Below, piece after piece: positions 1 through 9,485 of a stretch of 53,570 nucleotides of DNA (positions within the stretch are counted from its first letter, which is position 1; the number at the start of each line of letters is the position of its first letter). The notes below the pieces were generated by a model. It worked only from the letters and a program-made list of their open reading frames with translations, was not told where the DNA came from and ran no database searches. The DNA lies in contig NZ_PZKG01000017.1 in NCBI RefSeq assembly GCF_003034985.1, forward strand, positions 1 to 53,570. The letters run 5' to 3'. Made by a program: the position numbers and the translations under genes. Source of the DNA: Cereibacter changlensis JA139 (GTDB taxonomy: Bacteria > Pseudomonadota > Alphaproteobacteria > Rhodobacterales > Rhodobacteraceae).

Positions 1-2696
1 GGGCGGCCAGTCGGCGCCGCCTGCCCCGGCAGCGGCTCGGGCCAGCTCCCCTCGCTCAGCCGCAGGCCGCCGTCCTGCAGCAGCTCGGCGCCCGCCGCGA
101 CCATGCCCTGCCGGATCAGGTCGTGCCAGGCGCCGCCGGTCTCCAGCTTGCCGGCCGCCGCCGCGATCAACCAGCATTGCGCCCGCGTCATCGCCACATA
201 GAGCAGCCGCATGTTCTCCGCCGCGGCCCTGGCTTTTCGCGCCTCGCGGGCGGCGGCGATCTGCGGCGGGCTGGCGTCGGAAGCGGTCTTCCAGACCAGA
301 TCGCCGGTCTCCAGCGCGAAGATCTCGTCATGCTCGCGCACGCCGCGGTCGGCAGTGTCGGGCAGGATGACGATCGGCGCCTCGAGCCCCTTGGAGCCAT
401 GCACCGTCATCACCCGGATGCGCCCGCCCGCGGCATCCATCTGCCGCTTCACCTCGACATCGTCGGTCTGCAGCCATGTGAGAAAGCCGGTCAGGCTCGG
501 CACATCGGTGCGCTCATAGGCCAGCGCCTGCGACAGAAGCTCGTCGATCCCGTCCTCGGCCTCGTCGCCCAGCCGGGCCAGCAGGCGGCGGCGGCCGTCG
601 TGCCGGGTCAGCGCACGTTCGATCAGATCGAAGGGCCGGAGGAAATCGGCCTGATCGCGCAGGTCGCGCAGGATGCGGACGGTATCGGGATGTTCGGCCT
701 CGGCGTCGCGCAGCGCCCGCCAGAGATAGCCCTTCCGCGGCTGGGCCAGCGCATAGAGCTGGCCCTCGGTCCAGCCGAAGAGCGGCGAGCGCAGGGTGGC
801 GGCAAGCGAGAGGTCATCCTCGGGCGTGGCGAGGAAGGAGAGGAGCGCCGCCAGATCCTTCACCGCCAGCTCCGCCCCCAGCTTCAGCCGGTCGGCGCCG
901 GCGATGGGCAGGCCCTCGAGTTTGCAGGCGCGGATGATCTCGGCGAAGATGTCGGAGCGGCGCTGCACGAGGATCAGGAAATCCCCGGCATGCGCCGGGC
1001 GGAATGCCTTTCCCGCCGGGATCTGCACGCCGGTGTCGATCATCGCCCGGATGCGCCGCGCCACCTGCCGCCCGAGCCGGGCCGCGTGATGCTCGTCGGA
1101 GATCAGATCGACGGGGTCGAACCAGTTCTCGCTCTCGGGGTCCTTGCTGGAGGGGATCAGCGGCCAGAGCTCGGCGCGCCCCGGCATGTCGCGGAAGGCG
1201 ATGTGCTTGACCTCGCCGCCCAGATCCTGCCGCCGCCGCTCGTCGAAGGTCAGGTCCACCAGCCGCAGGATCGTGGCGGAAGAGCGGAAGGAATGCAGCA
1301 GGTCGAGATCTTCCAGCCTCGTGTCGGCCTCGTTCAGCCGCTGGCTGAAATGGTTTTTCATCTTGTCGAAGGCTTCGACATCGGCGCCCTGGAAGGAGTA
1401 GATCGACTGCTTCTTGTCGCCGACGACGAAGATCGTCCGCGCCACGTCGCGCGCACCGCGGCCCGCGGTGAATTCCTGCGCCAGAAGCTCGATCACCCGC
1501 CACTGGTCGGGGCTGGTGTCCTGCGCCTCGTCGACGAGGATATGGTCGATGCCGCCGTCCAGCCGGAACAGCACCCATTGCGCCACCGAGGGGTCGGTCA
1601 GCAGCATCCGGGCGCGGGTGATCAGGTCGTCGAAGTCAAGCCAGCCGCGCGCCTGCTTGCGGGCGGCGTAGATCGGCAGGAAGACGGCGGCGAAGGCGCG
1701 CAGGATGCGGGTCTTTTCCGCCGCCTGCAGGCAGATGCGGGTCTGGCGCGCGGCTTCGGTCCGCAGCATCAAGGGTTCGAGCCGGTCGATCAGCGGGCCG
1801 AGCCTGGCCCGCGTCGCCTTGGTCGGGAAGCTGCCGAGCTTGGCGGTGAAGGGCTCCTTCGCGGAGGCGCCGGTGAGGAAGACATCTTCCAGCACCGCCA
1901 GCGTCGTCAGCCCCGGCCGTTCCAGCCGCAGCCCGCGCAGCTTCTGCGCCGCCTTCTGGTCGGTGCTCGTGCCGCCGTCGAGCGCCGTGATCAGCTGCGG
2001 CAGCCAGTCGGCCTCGCCGCCCTGCAGCACCTGCGCGACCAGCGTGCCGGCATCCACCGCTCCCAGCCCGAAGAGCGCGCGGCAGGCCTGCCCGTCCAGC
2101 GCCTCGAGCAGCCCGGCGCGGCGGCTGGCCACCTCATGCGCCAGCTTGCCGAAATCTTCGCCGGTATAGGCGCGGGCCAGATCGGTGACGATCTCGGGCG
2201 CCAGACGGTCGGCCATCTCCTCGACGATCTCCTCGCGCAACAGGCTCGCGGCGCGGTCGTCCATCTCGGTGAATTGCGGCGAGACTCCGGCCTCCAGCGG
2301 GAAGCGGCGCAGGAGCGAAGCGCAGAAGGAGTGGATGGTCTGGATGCGCAGCCCGCCCGGCGTCTCGATGGCGCGGGCGAAGAGCCGCCGCGCGTTCACC
2401 AGCGTCTCGTCCTGCAGCCCGTCGAGCCCGAGGTCGTCCAGCGCCGCGCGCAGCGGCGTATCGCCCAGCATGGCCCATTCGCCCAGACGGCGGAACAGGC
2501 GGTTCTGCATCTCCGATGCCGCGGCCTTGGTATAGGTGAGGCAGAGGATGCGCTGCGGCTCCACCCCATCGAGCAGCAACCGCGCCACCCGGTCGGTCAG
2601 CACCCGGGTCTTGCCTGAGCCCGCATTGGCCGAAAGCCATGTCGAGGCGCGCGGGTTGGCCGCCTGCACCTGCCGTTCGCTGGCGTCATCCCTCAT
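1..2696 (-). CDS. addA: AddA helicase-nuclease, 3' end cut by window edge
   Basis: Large subunit of the AddAB (RexAB-type) complex, which unwinds and resects double-strand breaks for RecA-dependent repair in the cytoplasm. The first ~898 residues are visible; the C-terminal nuclease domain lies beyond base 1. UvrD-family helicase motifs are clear: Walker A ANAGSGKT near residue 30, the Walker B stretch VDEAQDTSPDQW, GDKKQSIYSFQGAD (motif III region), and MTVHGSKGLEAPIV. The ATG at 2694-2696 overlaps the addB stop as ATGA, so translation is probably coupled to addB. That overlap also fixes the start. AddB-AddA adjacency in this order is standard in alphaproteobacteria. The opposite strand carries long open frames (for example 123-2618) that are GC-rich shadows. 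Confidence 0.95.
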   Translation of the reverse strand, partial: MRDDASERQVQAANPRASTWLSANAGSGKTRVLTDRVARLLLDGVEPQRILCLTYTKAAASEMQNRLFRRLGEWAMLGDTPLRAALDDLGLDGLQDETLVNARRLFARAIETPGGLRIQTIHSFCASLLRRFPLEAGVSPQFTEMDDRAASLLREEIVEEMADRLAPEIVTDLARAYTGEDFGKLAHEVASRRAGLLEALDGQACRALFGLGAVDAGTLVAQVLQGGEADWLPQLITALDGGTSTDQKAAQKLRGLRLERPGLTTLAVLEDVFLTGASAKEPFTAKLGSFPTKATRARLGPLIDRLEPLMLRTEAARQTRICLQAAEKTRILRAFAAVFLPIYAARKQARGWLDFDDLITRARMLLTDPSVAQWVLFRLDGGIDHILVDEAQDTSPDQWRVIELLAQEFTAGRGARDVARTIFVVGDKKQSIYSFQGADVEAFDKMKNHFSQRLNEADTRLEDLDLLHSFRSSATILRLVDLTFDERRRQDLGGEVKHIAFRDMPGRAELWPLIPSSKDPESENWFDPVDLISDEHHAARLGRQVARRIRAMIDTGVQIPAGKAFRPAHAGDFLILVQRRSDIFAEIIRACKLEGLPIAGADRLKLGAELAVKDLAALLSFLATPEDDLSLAATLRSPLFGWTEGQLYALAQPRKGYLWRALRDAEAEHPDTVRILRDLRDQADFLRPFDLIERALTRHDGRRRLLARLGDEAEDGIDELLSQALAYERTDVPSLTGFLTWLQTDDVEVKRQMDAAGGRIRVMTVHGSKGLEAPIVILPDTADRGVREHDEIFALETGDLVWKTASDASPPQIAAAREARKARAAAENMRLLYVAMTRAQCWLIAAAAGKLETGGAWHDLIRQGMVAAGAELLQDGGLRLSEGSWPEPLPGQAAPTGR

Positions 2697-5620
2697 GGCA
2701 CATCCTGTGGTTCGGGCGGGTCGCTCATCTCCCATTCGCCGAAGCGGGCGAGATGGTCGTAATCGCCGGGGAAGCGCTCGCCGAACATGGCGCGGCGCGA
2801 GGCATAGCCCTGTTCCGCCGAGAGATAGCGGCCGATCAGCCGGTGCAGATCCTCCCAGACCTTGCCGAGCATCTCGGGATCGAGCGCGGTTTCCTCGATC
2901 TTCGGCGAGGTGCCGAGACCGATGTAGCTGATCTTCGCCACCTCCGCCGTCTCCAACCCCTTGAAGCCGCCGCGTTCGGCCATCGCGGCCTCCAAGAGCA
3001 GCTGCTTGTCGAACTGCGCCTGCTGCTTTTTCGTCGGCGGCGTGCCGGTCTTGTAGTCGAGGATATGCAACCGCCCGTCGGCCAGAAGGTCGATGCGGTC
3101 GGGCTTGGCGGTGAGGGTGAAGGGCAAGGGGCCGAGCGCCACGCGGCCCTGCTCCTCGAGGATCACTGGCGTGCCGCCGCTGGCGGCCTCGGCGTCGAGG
3201 AAGAAATCGGCGGCGCGTTCCAGCCTGGCCCGCCACAGCGCGCGGGCGGCGGGCCAGGGCGTATCCTTCGCCAGAACCGCATCGGCGATCCGCATCAGCC
3301 GGGCGCGGGCCTCGTCGCGGGTCTCGGGCGCGTCGGGGCGGCGGGTCTTCACGAAATCTTCGAGCACGCTGTGCAGGATCGAGCCGCGCAGCCGCGCGTC
3401 GGGGGCCTGTCTCAGCGGGTCGAGCGCGAAGAGCCGCAGGATGTGGCGGGCGTAGATCGCATAGGGGTCGCGGATCAGCGTCCTGATGCCGGTGACCGCC
3501 AGCTTCTGCGGCCGCGCCGCGATCGGGGGCCGTGGCGCGGGACGCCTGGCCAGCGGGACTTCATGCGCCGGGGTTTCCAGCGCCGCCGCCAGCGCCAGCC
3601 ATTCATGGCCGCGCGCACGCATCCCGGCCAGAGCCTCCGGCCCGCCCTGCTCGCCCAGCCCGCTCATCAGGTTCATCAGGCGGTTGAGCCAGCGCGAGGG
3701 CACGGTCTCGGCCTCGGCGTCGCGGATGGCGCGGGTCAGCACCACCTCGGGCGCGGCGATGGCCTGCTGGTAGTCATGCGCCGAAAGGCCGATGCGGCGT
3801 TCGGGCAGCAGCAGCCCGGCCTTCAGCCGCATCTGCCGGTTCAGCCACGGGTCGGGCGGCGGCAGTTGCGGCCAGATGCCGTCGTTCAGCCCGCCGAGGA
3901 TCACCAGATCCGCGCCCTGCACCCGCGCTTCCAGCGTGCCCCAGATCATCAGGTCGGGATGCGGTTGCGTCGGGTCGCGCACCTCGCCGGTGGAGAGGAT
4001 CGCATCGAAGAGATCGCCATAATCGGCGGGGGTCAGATCGCCGCCCTGCTCCGCTTCGGCCACGAGCTCGGCCACCTTGGCCTGCGCCGCCTCGCCCGCC
4101 TCCTTCAGCCACAGCTCGCCGCTGTCCGCGCCGCCCGGTCCGGTGGCCAGCGCCTCGGCCAGCGCCAGATGGGCGGTGACGTGATCGGTGAGGCTGCGCG
4201 TCCCGGCCTCTTCCACGCCGGCGAAGACCTCGCCCAGCCAGCGCGCCCAATCGGCGATGCCGTCCTGCGGCCGCGTCGCCGCCCAGGTGGCCAGCGTTTC
4301 GCCGGTCGGGAAAGGCGGGCCGTTGCGGCGAAACTCCAGCTCCAGATCGCGGGTCCAGCGCAGGTGGTTGCCGCGATCGGCGCCGGTGGCGGTCAGCGGG
4401 TGCTTCAGCAGCGTCAGCAGCGCCTCGCCGGTCAGGCGCTGACCGAAGAGCCGGGTGATGTGGCGCAGGAAACGCCCGGGCGGTGAAAGCGGCAGCGGGC
4501 GACCGGCGGAATCGTCGGGCAGGATGCCCCAGCGGTCGAGCGCCGCCGTCACCTGCCGCGTCAGTCCGCGGTCGGGGGTGATGAGCGCCACACGCCGCCC
4601 GTCCTCCGCCGCCTTGCGCATCAGCATGGCGACGGCCATCGCCTCGGCGCGCGGACCCGGCGCCTCGATCAGCGTCATGTCGCGGGCGGCTTCGGCCAGA
4701 TCGGTCAGCAGCCGGCCTTCGGTCAGCCATTGATCGGTGACCGGCGCGGGACGAAGAGACAGAGAAATCAGACGGTTGCGGGCAGGGCAGGGGGCTTCGT
4801 CGCCGATCCAGCGCTGCACCTCGGCGGGCGTGGCGCCGAGCATGGTCAGGATCTTGTGGAAACGGTATTGCGGGTGATCCTCGGCGGTCATCGCATCGGC
4901 GAGCCCGTCCCAGACCGGCGCCGGCAGGTCGAAATCATAGCCGGGCAGCACCAGCGCGCCCTGCGGCAGCGCCGCCACCGCCTGCATGAACAGCGCCGTG
5001 GTGCCGCGCGAGCCGGTGGAGCCCGCGACGATCACCGAGCCCTGCGGCGGCGCCGACTGCCAGAGGGTCGAGAGCCGCTCCACCGCCATGCGCTGACGCT
5101 GCTGCGAATCCGGCGCTTCCTCGCCCTCGAAGAAGGGCGCGACGATGCCCATGAAGGACTGCGTCCGGTGCCAATGCGCAGAATGGTCCGACACGTCGAG
5201 CGCGGCGATGGCCGAGGGCGGCACACCTTCGCCCTGCATCTCGTCCATCAGTGTGGCAAGACTGTCGGCCAGATCGAAGAGCGCCGAGCGCGGGGCGAGA
5301 TCGGGCTGCGCGTCGAGCAGCCGCCCGATCAGCTGGGTCAGCTGCAGCCGCCGCCGCAGCGGCGGGACGGCGGCAGGCAGGCCGGGCAGGGCGGCGACAT
5401 CGGTGACGAGCCGCAGACGCGGCAGGAAGCTCGCCCCCTCGGCGGTGAACAGCTCCACGATCCGCCGCCGCATCCGCTGGGTGTTGACGTAGAGCAGCAC
5501 TCCCGCCATCGCCTCGGGCGGCTGACCGGCCATGCGGGCGCGCAGGCCGGCGACCAGCCGTTCGGGGAAATCGACGCCGGGCGGCAGGGCGAAGATACGC
5601 GGGCCGGGGTTGTCAAACAT
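2693..5620 (-). CDS. addB: AddB, double-strand break repair subunit
   Basis: Partner of AddA (975 aa), combining an inactivated helicase-like N-terminal half with a C-terminal RecB-type nuclease domain. The nuclease part shows LRGSILHSVLEDFV followed by the catalytic block HILDYKTGTPPTKKQQ (Asp-Tyr-Lys). I chose the ATG at 5620 (protein begins MFDNPGPRIFALP) because it overlaps the end of murU by 8 bp. A longer reading from 5674 would run far into murU. The length fits alphaproteobacterial AddB. The gene sits in a minus-strand chain tsaE-amgK-murU-addB-addA with every junction overlapping, so one transcript is likely. Confidence 0.94.
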   Translation of the reverse strand: MFDNPGPRIFALPPGVDFPERLVAGLRARMAGQPPEAMAGVLLYVNTQRMRRRIVELFTAEGASFLPRLRLVTDVAALPGLPAAVPPLRRRLQLTQLIGRLLDAQPDLAPRSALFDLADSLATLMDEMQGEGVPPSAIAALDVSDHSAHWHRTQSFMGIVAPFFEGEEAPDSQQRQRMAVERLSTLWQSAPPQGSVIVAGSTGSRGTTALFMQAVAALPQGALVLPGYDFDLPAPVWDGLADAMTAEDHPQYRFHKILTMLGATPAEVQRWIGDEAPCPARNRLISLSLRPAPVTDQWLTEGRLLTDLAEAARDMTLIEAPGPRAEAMAVAMLMRKAAEDGRRVALITPDRGLTRQVTAALDRWGILPDDSAGRPLPLSPPGRFLRHITRLFGQRLTGEALLTLLKHPLTATGADRGNHLRWTRDLELEFRRNGPPFPTGETLATWAATRPQDGIADWARWLGEVFAGVEEAGTRSLTDHVTAHLALAEALATGPGGADSGELWLKEAGEAAQAKVAELVAEAEQGGDLTPADYGDLFDAILSTGEVRDPTQPHPDLMIWGTLEARVQGADLVILGGLNDGIWPQLPPPDPWLNRQMRLKAGLLLPERRIGLSAHDYQQAIAAPEVVLTRAIRDAEAETVPSRWLNRLMNLMSGLGEQGGPEALAGMRARGHEWLALAAALETPAHEVPLARRPAPRPPIAARPQKLAVTGIRTLIRDPYAIYARHILRLFALDPLRQAPDARLRGSILHSVLEDFVKTRRPDAPETRDEARARLMRIADAVLAKDTPWPAARALWRARLERAADFFLDAEAASGGTPVILEEQGRVALGPLPFTLTAKPDRIDLLADGRLHILDYKTGTPPTKKQQAQFDKQLLLEAAMAERGGFKGLETAEVAKISYIGLGTSPKIEETALDPEMLGKVWEDLHRLIGRYLSAEQGYASRRAMFGERFPGDYDHLARFGEWEMSDPPEPQDVP

Positions 5621-6308
5621 CGGCGCGCTCCAGCAGGGCCTCGGCCTCGGCGATGCCCTCGGGCCGACCGACATCGCACCAGCCGCCGCGATGGATCAGC
5701 CCGAAGGCGCGGCCCTCGGCGATCATCGCGTCCCAGAGCAGGTTGAGCGAGAAGGCCTCGGCGGCCACGCCTGCCAGCCGGTCGGTGCGCAGGATCTGCG
5801 CGCCGAGATAGACGAGGCCGGGCCGGCCCTGGGCGCGGGTGATGCGGCCTTCGGCATCGAGCAGGAAATCCCCCGTGCCGGGATGGCCGGAGGCCTGCTC
5901 CGCCGGCAGGAGCAGCAGCAGCGCGTCCATCCCGTCGGACCAGCCGTCGCGCAGCTCGGTGAGCGGGTTCGCCCCGGTCCAGACCGCATCGCTGTTCAGG
6001 GTGAAGACCGGGCCCTCGCCCAACAGGGGCAGCGCCTTGCGCAGGCCGCCGCCGGTCTCCAGGAGCGCGGGCTCGTGCGAGAGGGTGACGCGGCGGTCGG
6101 CGAGATGCGCCCGCAGCGGTTCGGGGCGGTAATGGGTGTTGACCACGGTGCGGGCGATGCCTGCCGCCTCGACCAGCGCCAGCGCATGGTCGATCAGCGG
6201 CCTGCCGACCACCGGGATCATCGGCTTGGGCTGCGTCGCGGTCAGCGCGCCCATCCGCGTGCCGAGACCGGCGGCGAACAGCATCAGCGCGTCGGGAAGC
6301 TGGCGCAT
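5613..6308 (-). CDS. murU: MurU-type N-acetylmuramate-1-phosphate uridylyltransferase
   Basis: 231-residue sugar nucleotidyltransferase with the family signature near the N-terminus (LFAAGLGTRM, then QPKPMIPVVGRPLI), the nucleotide and metal site LNSDAVW, and GWCDVGRPEG near the C-terminus. In Pseudomonas, MurU converts MurNAc-1-P plus UTP to UDP-MurNAc, bypassing de novo synthesis; the assignment here rests on close coupling to the AmgK-like kinase (25-bp overlap). The same fold occurs in mannose-1-P guanylyltransferases and automated annotation often says 'nucleotidyltransferase', so substrate specificity is inferred from the pair rather than from a diagnostic residue. Confidence 0.85.
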   Translation of the reverse strand: MRQLPDALMLFAAGLGTRMGALTATQPKPMIPVVGRPLIDHALALVEAAGIARTVVNTHYRPEPLRAHLADRRVTLSHEPALLETGGGLRKALPLLGEGPVFTLNSDAVWTGANPLTELRDGWSDGMDALLLLLPAEQASGHPGTGDFLLDAEGRITRAQGRPGLVYLGAQILRTDRLAGVAAEAFSLNLLWDAMIAEGRAFGLIHRGGWCDVGRPEGIAEAEALLERADV

Positions 6309-7303
6309 CGGGCGCGGATCCTTTCCAGAACGTCGTCAGTGGGCGCGGGCAGCAGGTCTGCGCAGAGCGCGGCGAGTGGCGCCAGCGCCGGATGGGCGAG
6401 GTTGCGCTGCAGCTGGCCCCAGACCCGCGGGATCAGCGCGACATACTGCGGCTTGCCGCCCTGCAGGCAGAGCCGGGCGAAGATGCCGAGGATCCGCAGG
6501 GCGCGCTGGGCGCCGAGCACGGCATAGGCGGCGGCGAACGCCGCCTCGGGCTGGCGGGTCGCGGTGGCGAAGCGGCGGATCATCCGCTGCTCCAGCGCCT
6601 CGGGCACGTCGCGTCTGGCGTCCTGCAAGAGCGAGACCAGATCGTAGCCGGGCTGGCCGTTCTGCGCGAGCTGGAAGTCCAGGAGCCCGACCCGGGCGAT
6701 CCCGGCTCGGCTCGGGAGCCAGAGCAGGTTTTCGGCGTGATAGTCGCGCAGGATCAGCACGCGTGGCCCGTCGGCATGGCGCTGCAGCAGGTCCGTCAAC
6801 GTGGCGGTGAAGGCGGGGCTGCGGGTGGGGCCCCCGGCGGCGCGGCCATACCAGTCGGGCGCGAAGGCGGCGGCCTCGGCCCAGTCGGCGGCGGTCAGAT
6901 CGGGCAGGCCGGGCGGGACGGGCGCGCGCTGCAGGTGCAGGAGCACGTCGGTCGCGGCGGCGTAGAGTTCGGCCTCGTCCGCCGGGGCGCCGGCGAGATG
7001 GCGGGCATAGAGCGCGTCGCCCAGATCCTCGAGCAGCAGGAAGCCGGTGGACAGATCTTCTGCGAAGATCTCGGGCGCCGAGAGGCCGAGGCCGCGCAGA
7101 TGGCGGTCGATGGCGACGAAGGCCGCCGAATCATCTCCCTGTCCGGGAGGCGCATCCATCAGCACGGCGGTGGTTTCGCCGCGGATCAGCCGGTCATAGC
7201 GCCGATCCGAGGCGTCTCCGGCGAGGAAGCGACGATCTGCCGCACCCCAACCGATGCCCTGCAGGAAGGCCTCGGAAAGGCTCTGGCGGTCAGGTCCGGG
7301 CAT
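6284..7303 (-). CDS. amgK: AmgK-type MurNAc/GlcNAc anomeric kinase
   Basis: 339-residue aminoglycoside-phosphotransferase-fold kinase. The catalytic loop reads LRDYHAENLL and the metal-binding DFG-equivalent is LLDFQLAQNG. AmgK phosphorylates MurNAc (and GlcNAc) at C1, giving the substrate for MurU, so the pair recycles peptidoglycan sugar into UDP-MurNAc. The start overlaps the tsaE end by 14 bp and the 3' end overlaps murU by 25 bp. An ordinary 'phosphotransferase' label would also fit; the neighbouring murU makes AmgK the best reading. Confidence 0.85.
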   Translation of the reverse strand: MPGPDRQSLSEAFLQGIGWGAADRRFLAGDASDRRYDRLIRGETTAVLMDAPPGQGDDSAAFVAIDRHLRGLGLSAPEIFAEDLSTGFLLLEDLGDALYARHLAGAPADEAELYAAATDVLLHLQRAPVPPGLPDLTAADWAEAAAFAPDWYGRAAGGPTRSPAFTATLTDLLQRHADGPRVLILRDYHAENLLWLPSRAGIARVGLLDFQLAQNGQPGYDLVSLLQDARRDVPEALEQRMIRRFATATRQPEAAFAAAYAVLGAQRALRILGIFARLCLQGGKPQYVALIPRVWGQLQRNLAHPALAPLAALCADLLPAPTDDVLERIRARCASFPTR

Positions 7304-7769
7304 CGAATTCCCGCTCTATCTCGGCCCGCAGACCTTCGCGCCCGCCGGTGAGAACCGCCTGCCGCCCCTCGCCCTCGGCGCGGAGCGTGAGCCGCAGGGC
7401 GTCTTGCGGCGCCTGTGCGCCGAGCCGGTCGGGCCATTCGACGAGGCAGATCGCGGTGTCGAAAGCGGCTTCCAGCCCCAGTTCCAGCGCCTCGTCGGGA
7501 TGGGTCAGGCGGTAGAGGTCGGCATGCCAGATCTCGGTCTCCGGGGTCTCGTAGGTCTGCACCAGGGTGAAGGTCGGCGAGGGCACATCCTCGGCATGGC
7601 CGAGCCGCGTCTGGATCAGCGCGCGAGCGAGATGGGTCTTGCCGGCCCCGATCGGCCCTTCGAGCAGGACCGTATCGCCCGGCCGCAGCAGGGTCGCGAG
7701 CACGGCGCCGAGCCGTGCGGTTTCCTCTTCCGAGGCCAGGGAAAGCGAGAGCGGGACATCTGTCGGCAT
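7290..7769 (-). CDS. tsaE: TsaE, ATPase for tRNA t6A modification
   Basis: 159-residue P-loop ATPase with Walker A GPIGAGKTHLAR and the family block VPSPTFTLVQTY, followed by HADLYRL. TsaE works with TsaB and TsaD to form N6-threonylcarbamoyl-adenosine at position 37 of ANN-decoding tRNAs. Its partner TsaD is encoded in this window at 17721-18815. The start at 7769 (MPTDVPLSL) gives the usual length. It is the first gene of the minus-strand chain running to addA, 41 bp downstream of the divL-like gene. Confidence 0.93.
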   Translation of the reverse strand: MPTDVPLSLSLASEEETARLGAVLATLLRPGDTVLLEGPIGAGKTHLARALIQTRLGHAEDVPSPTFTLVQTYETPETEIWHADLYRLTHPDEALELGLEAAFDTAICLVEWPDRLGAQAPQDALRLTLRAEGEGRQAVLTGGREGLRAEIEREFDART

Positions 7770-7810
7770 GGCGCGACCATGACCGCGCCGGCCGCGGGCT
7801 GCAAGACGGT

Positions 7811-9376
7811 TCAGGCGGTGAGCCGGCGGCTGGCGAGGTTCAGCGCCGGTCCATCGGGGGCGACGAGGCGGAAGGCCGCCAGCGTGGCGCCGCCGGTGAG
7901 CGGGGCGAAGCGGCAGGCGATCAACCGCCCGTCGGTGAGCCGTGCCTCGCCCGACCAGGCGGCGCGCCGGCCGAGGGCGCCGATGAACTGCTCGACCTCG
8001 GCCCAGAGCGGCGCGGCGGCGGAGAGGCTGCGCCAATGGGCGCAGATCTGGGCGATGCCCTTCGATCCCAGCCGGGCGCCGGGGTCATGGCCCCAGAGCG
8101 CGGCATAGGCGGCGTTCGACATCACCAGCTGGCCCGAGGCCGAGAAGACGGCGATCGCCTCGTCCAGGGCGTCGATCACCGCCTGTCCGAGCTCGAGATC
8201 GGCGCGGTAGCGGCGGGTGCGCGACATCTCGTTCGAGATGTCCTCGAACATCAGCGCCAGCGCGCCGTTGGGATGTGGCCGGCCGATCACCCGGTAGGTC
8301 TGGCCGGAGGCGAGGCTCCAGGTCTCCTGATAGAGGCCGGCGGAGGCCTGTTTTTCCAGCGCCAGCATCTGCTTGCGCCAACTGCGGTAGTCGCGCGGCT
8401 CGGGGATCATCTGGTTGTCGCGCATGGCGTCGAGGAAGGCGAAGAGCCGCGGGCGCAGCGACAGGAAATCGGGCGGCAGGCCGGTGAGATCCAGCAGCGC
8501 CGGGTTGAGCAGGGCCAGCTGGCGCTGCTGGTCGAAGATCGCAAGGCCGATCGGCAGATGCGCGAAGGTCTTGGTCAGCGTCTGCATGAAGTCGCGCAGG
8601 CTGTCCTCGGCCTGCACGGCGGCGTCGGCGGGCAGGGCGTAGAGCAGCCGGCCGGCGCCTTCCGGCAGGCTGACGAGGTCGAACCAGCGCCCGGCGTCGG
8701 GCCGGTCGAGTCGCTGGCGCTGCCGCGCGGCGCCCTGGCCGGTCGCTGTCCGCTCGAACAGCCGGGGCAGGGGCCAGCCCAGATCTTGGCCGGGGGCGAG
8801 GTGATGCGCCGATTGCAGCAGATAGGCGGCATTGGCCCAGACCACCGCCCCGTCGGCCTGTTCGCGCCAGATCAGCAGCGGAGCATGGGCCACGGTGTCG
8901 CGCAGCTGGGTCAGCTCCTCCGCCATGGCCCGCTGGGCCAGATGGTCGAAGCGCGGCGGGTCGGCGCCGCCGGCATCGCTCAGCGTCAGGCGCAACAGGC
9001 CGCCGCAAAGCTCCGCCTGCAGGGTCAGCGGCTCGCCCTCGGCCTCGCCCGTGCTCATCACGGCGCGGCCCTGCAGCGTCAGCCCGGCGATCTGTTGCTC
9101 GAAACCGGGAAAACGCGGCGCGGCATAGGCGACGAGCCGGGCCCAAGCCTCGCCGCCCGCGGGGCTCAATGACAGCAGGGCGCGGGCGCCGGGGGTCGCG
9201 TCGACCAGCGTCTCGCCGTCGAAGAGGAAGACGGTCTCGCCCTCCTGCTCGGTGAAGATCGCGTTGCGCCGGGCCTTGCCGCCGGAATGCAGCAGCGCCA
9301 TGCCGACGATTCCGGCGCAGGCGGCCAGGACGGCGATGACCAGAGGTTCGAGGCCCCATGTCCATTCTGTCAGCAC
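7811..9376 (-). CDS. divL: Membrane-anchored PAS-repeat protein, DivL-like, no kinase domain
   Basis: About 521 residues: one N-terminal membrane segment (roughly residues 9-29, VIAVLAACAGIVGMALL), then successive PAS-like units at about 35-120, 150-265, 275-385 and 400-510 (for example HAPLLIWREQADGAVVWANAAYL and ALDEAIAVFSASGQLVMSNAAYAALW). No H-box or HATPase follows. My recollection is that a kinase-less PAS protein named DivL, encoded near regB in Rhodobacter capsulatus, acts on the CckA-ChpT-CtrA phosphorelay. I prefer the GTG at 9376, which has GGAG eight bases upstream; ATG 9418 and TTG 9427 have no ribosome site and crowd the CtrA-type box at 9431-9445. The divL name rests on architecture and synteny. 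Confidence 0.78.
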   Translation of the reverse strand: MLTEWTWGLEPLVIAVLAACAGIVGMALLHSGGKARRNAIFTEQEGETVFLFDGETLVDATPGARALLSLSPAGGEAWARLVAYAAPRFPGFEQQIAGLTLQGRAVMSTGEAEGEPLTLQAELCGGLLRLTLSDAGGADPPRFDHLAQRAMAEELTQLRDTVAHAPLLIWREQADGAVVWANAAYLLQSAHHLAPGQDLGWPLPRLFERTATGQGAARQRQRLDRPDAGRWFDLVSLPEGAGRLLYALPADAAVQAEDSLRDFMQTLTKTFAHLPIGLAIFDQQRQLALLNPALLDLTGLPPDFLSLRPRLFAFLDAMRDNQMIPEPRDYRSWRKQMLALEKQASAGLYQETWSLASGQTYRVIGRPHPNGALALMFEDISNEMSRTRRYRADLELGQAVIDALDEAIAVFSASGQLVMSNAAYAALWGHDPGARLGSKGIAQICAHWRSLSAAAPLWAEVEQFIGALGRRAAWSGEARLTDGRLIACRFAPLTGGATLAAFRLVAPDGPALNLASRRLTA

Positions 9377-9430
9377 TGACGTCACTCCGGCCAAAGCCCA
9401 GCTGTTGCCGCAGAGCATCGGGACCAAAGT

Positions 9431-9445
9431 TTAAGAGTCAGTTAA
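9431..9445. promoter_or_regulatory. Perfect CtrA-type box TTAA-N7-TTAA before divL
   Basis: The sequence TTAAGAGTCAGTTAA matches the CtrA consensus TTAA-N7-TTAA at all eight fixed positions and is palindromic in its half-sites. It lies 54 bp upstream of the preferred divL start and in the 3' flank of regB (stop at 9486), so divL can be transcribed independently of regB. CtrA binding is inferred from the motif. Confidence 0.6.
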
Positions 9446-9485
9446 TCCTGCGGCGGAAGCGCGCAGGGATCTCGCGCCGCGGGGT

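Noticed and set aside
123-4486. Two very long plus-strand open frames (123-2618 and 2639-4486)
   Set aside because: They are antisense to addA/addB, are low-complexity (Gln/Arg/Gly-rich) and match no family. High GC makes stop codons rare in that frame.
7715-9172. 485-codon plus-strand open frame
   Set aside because: Antisense to the divL-like gene; composition is that of a GC-rich shadow with no recognisable domain.
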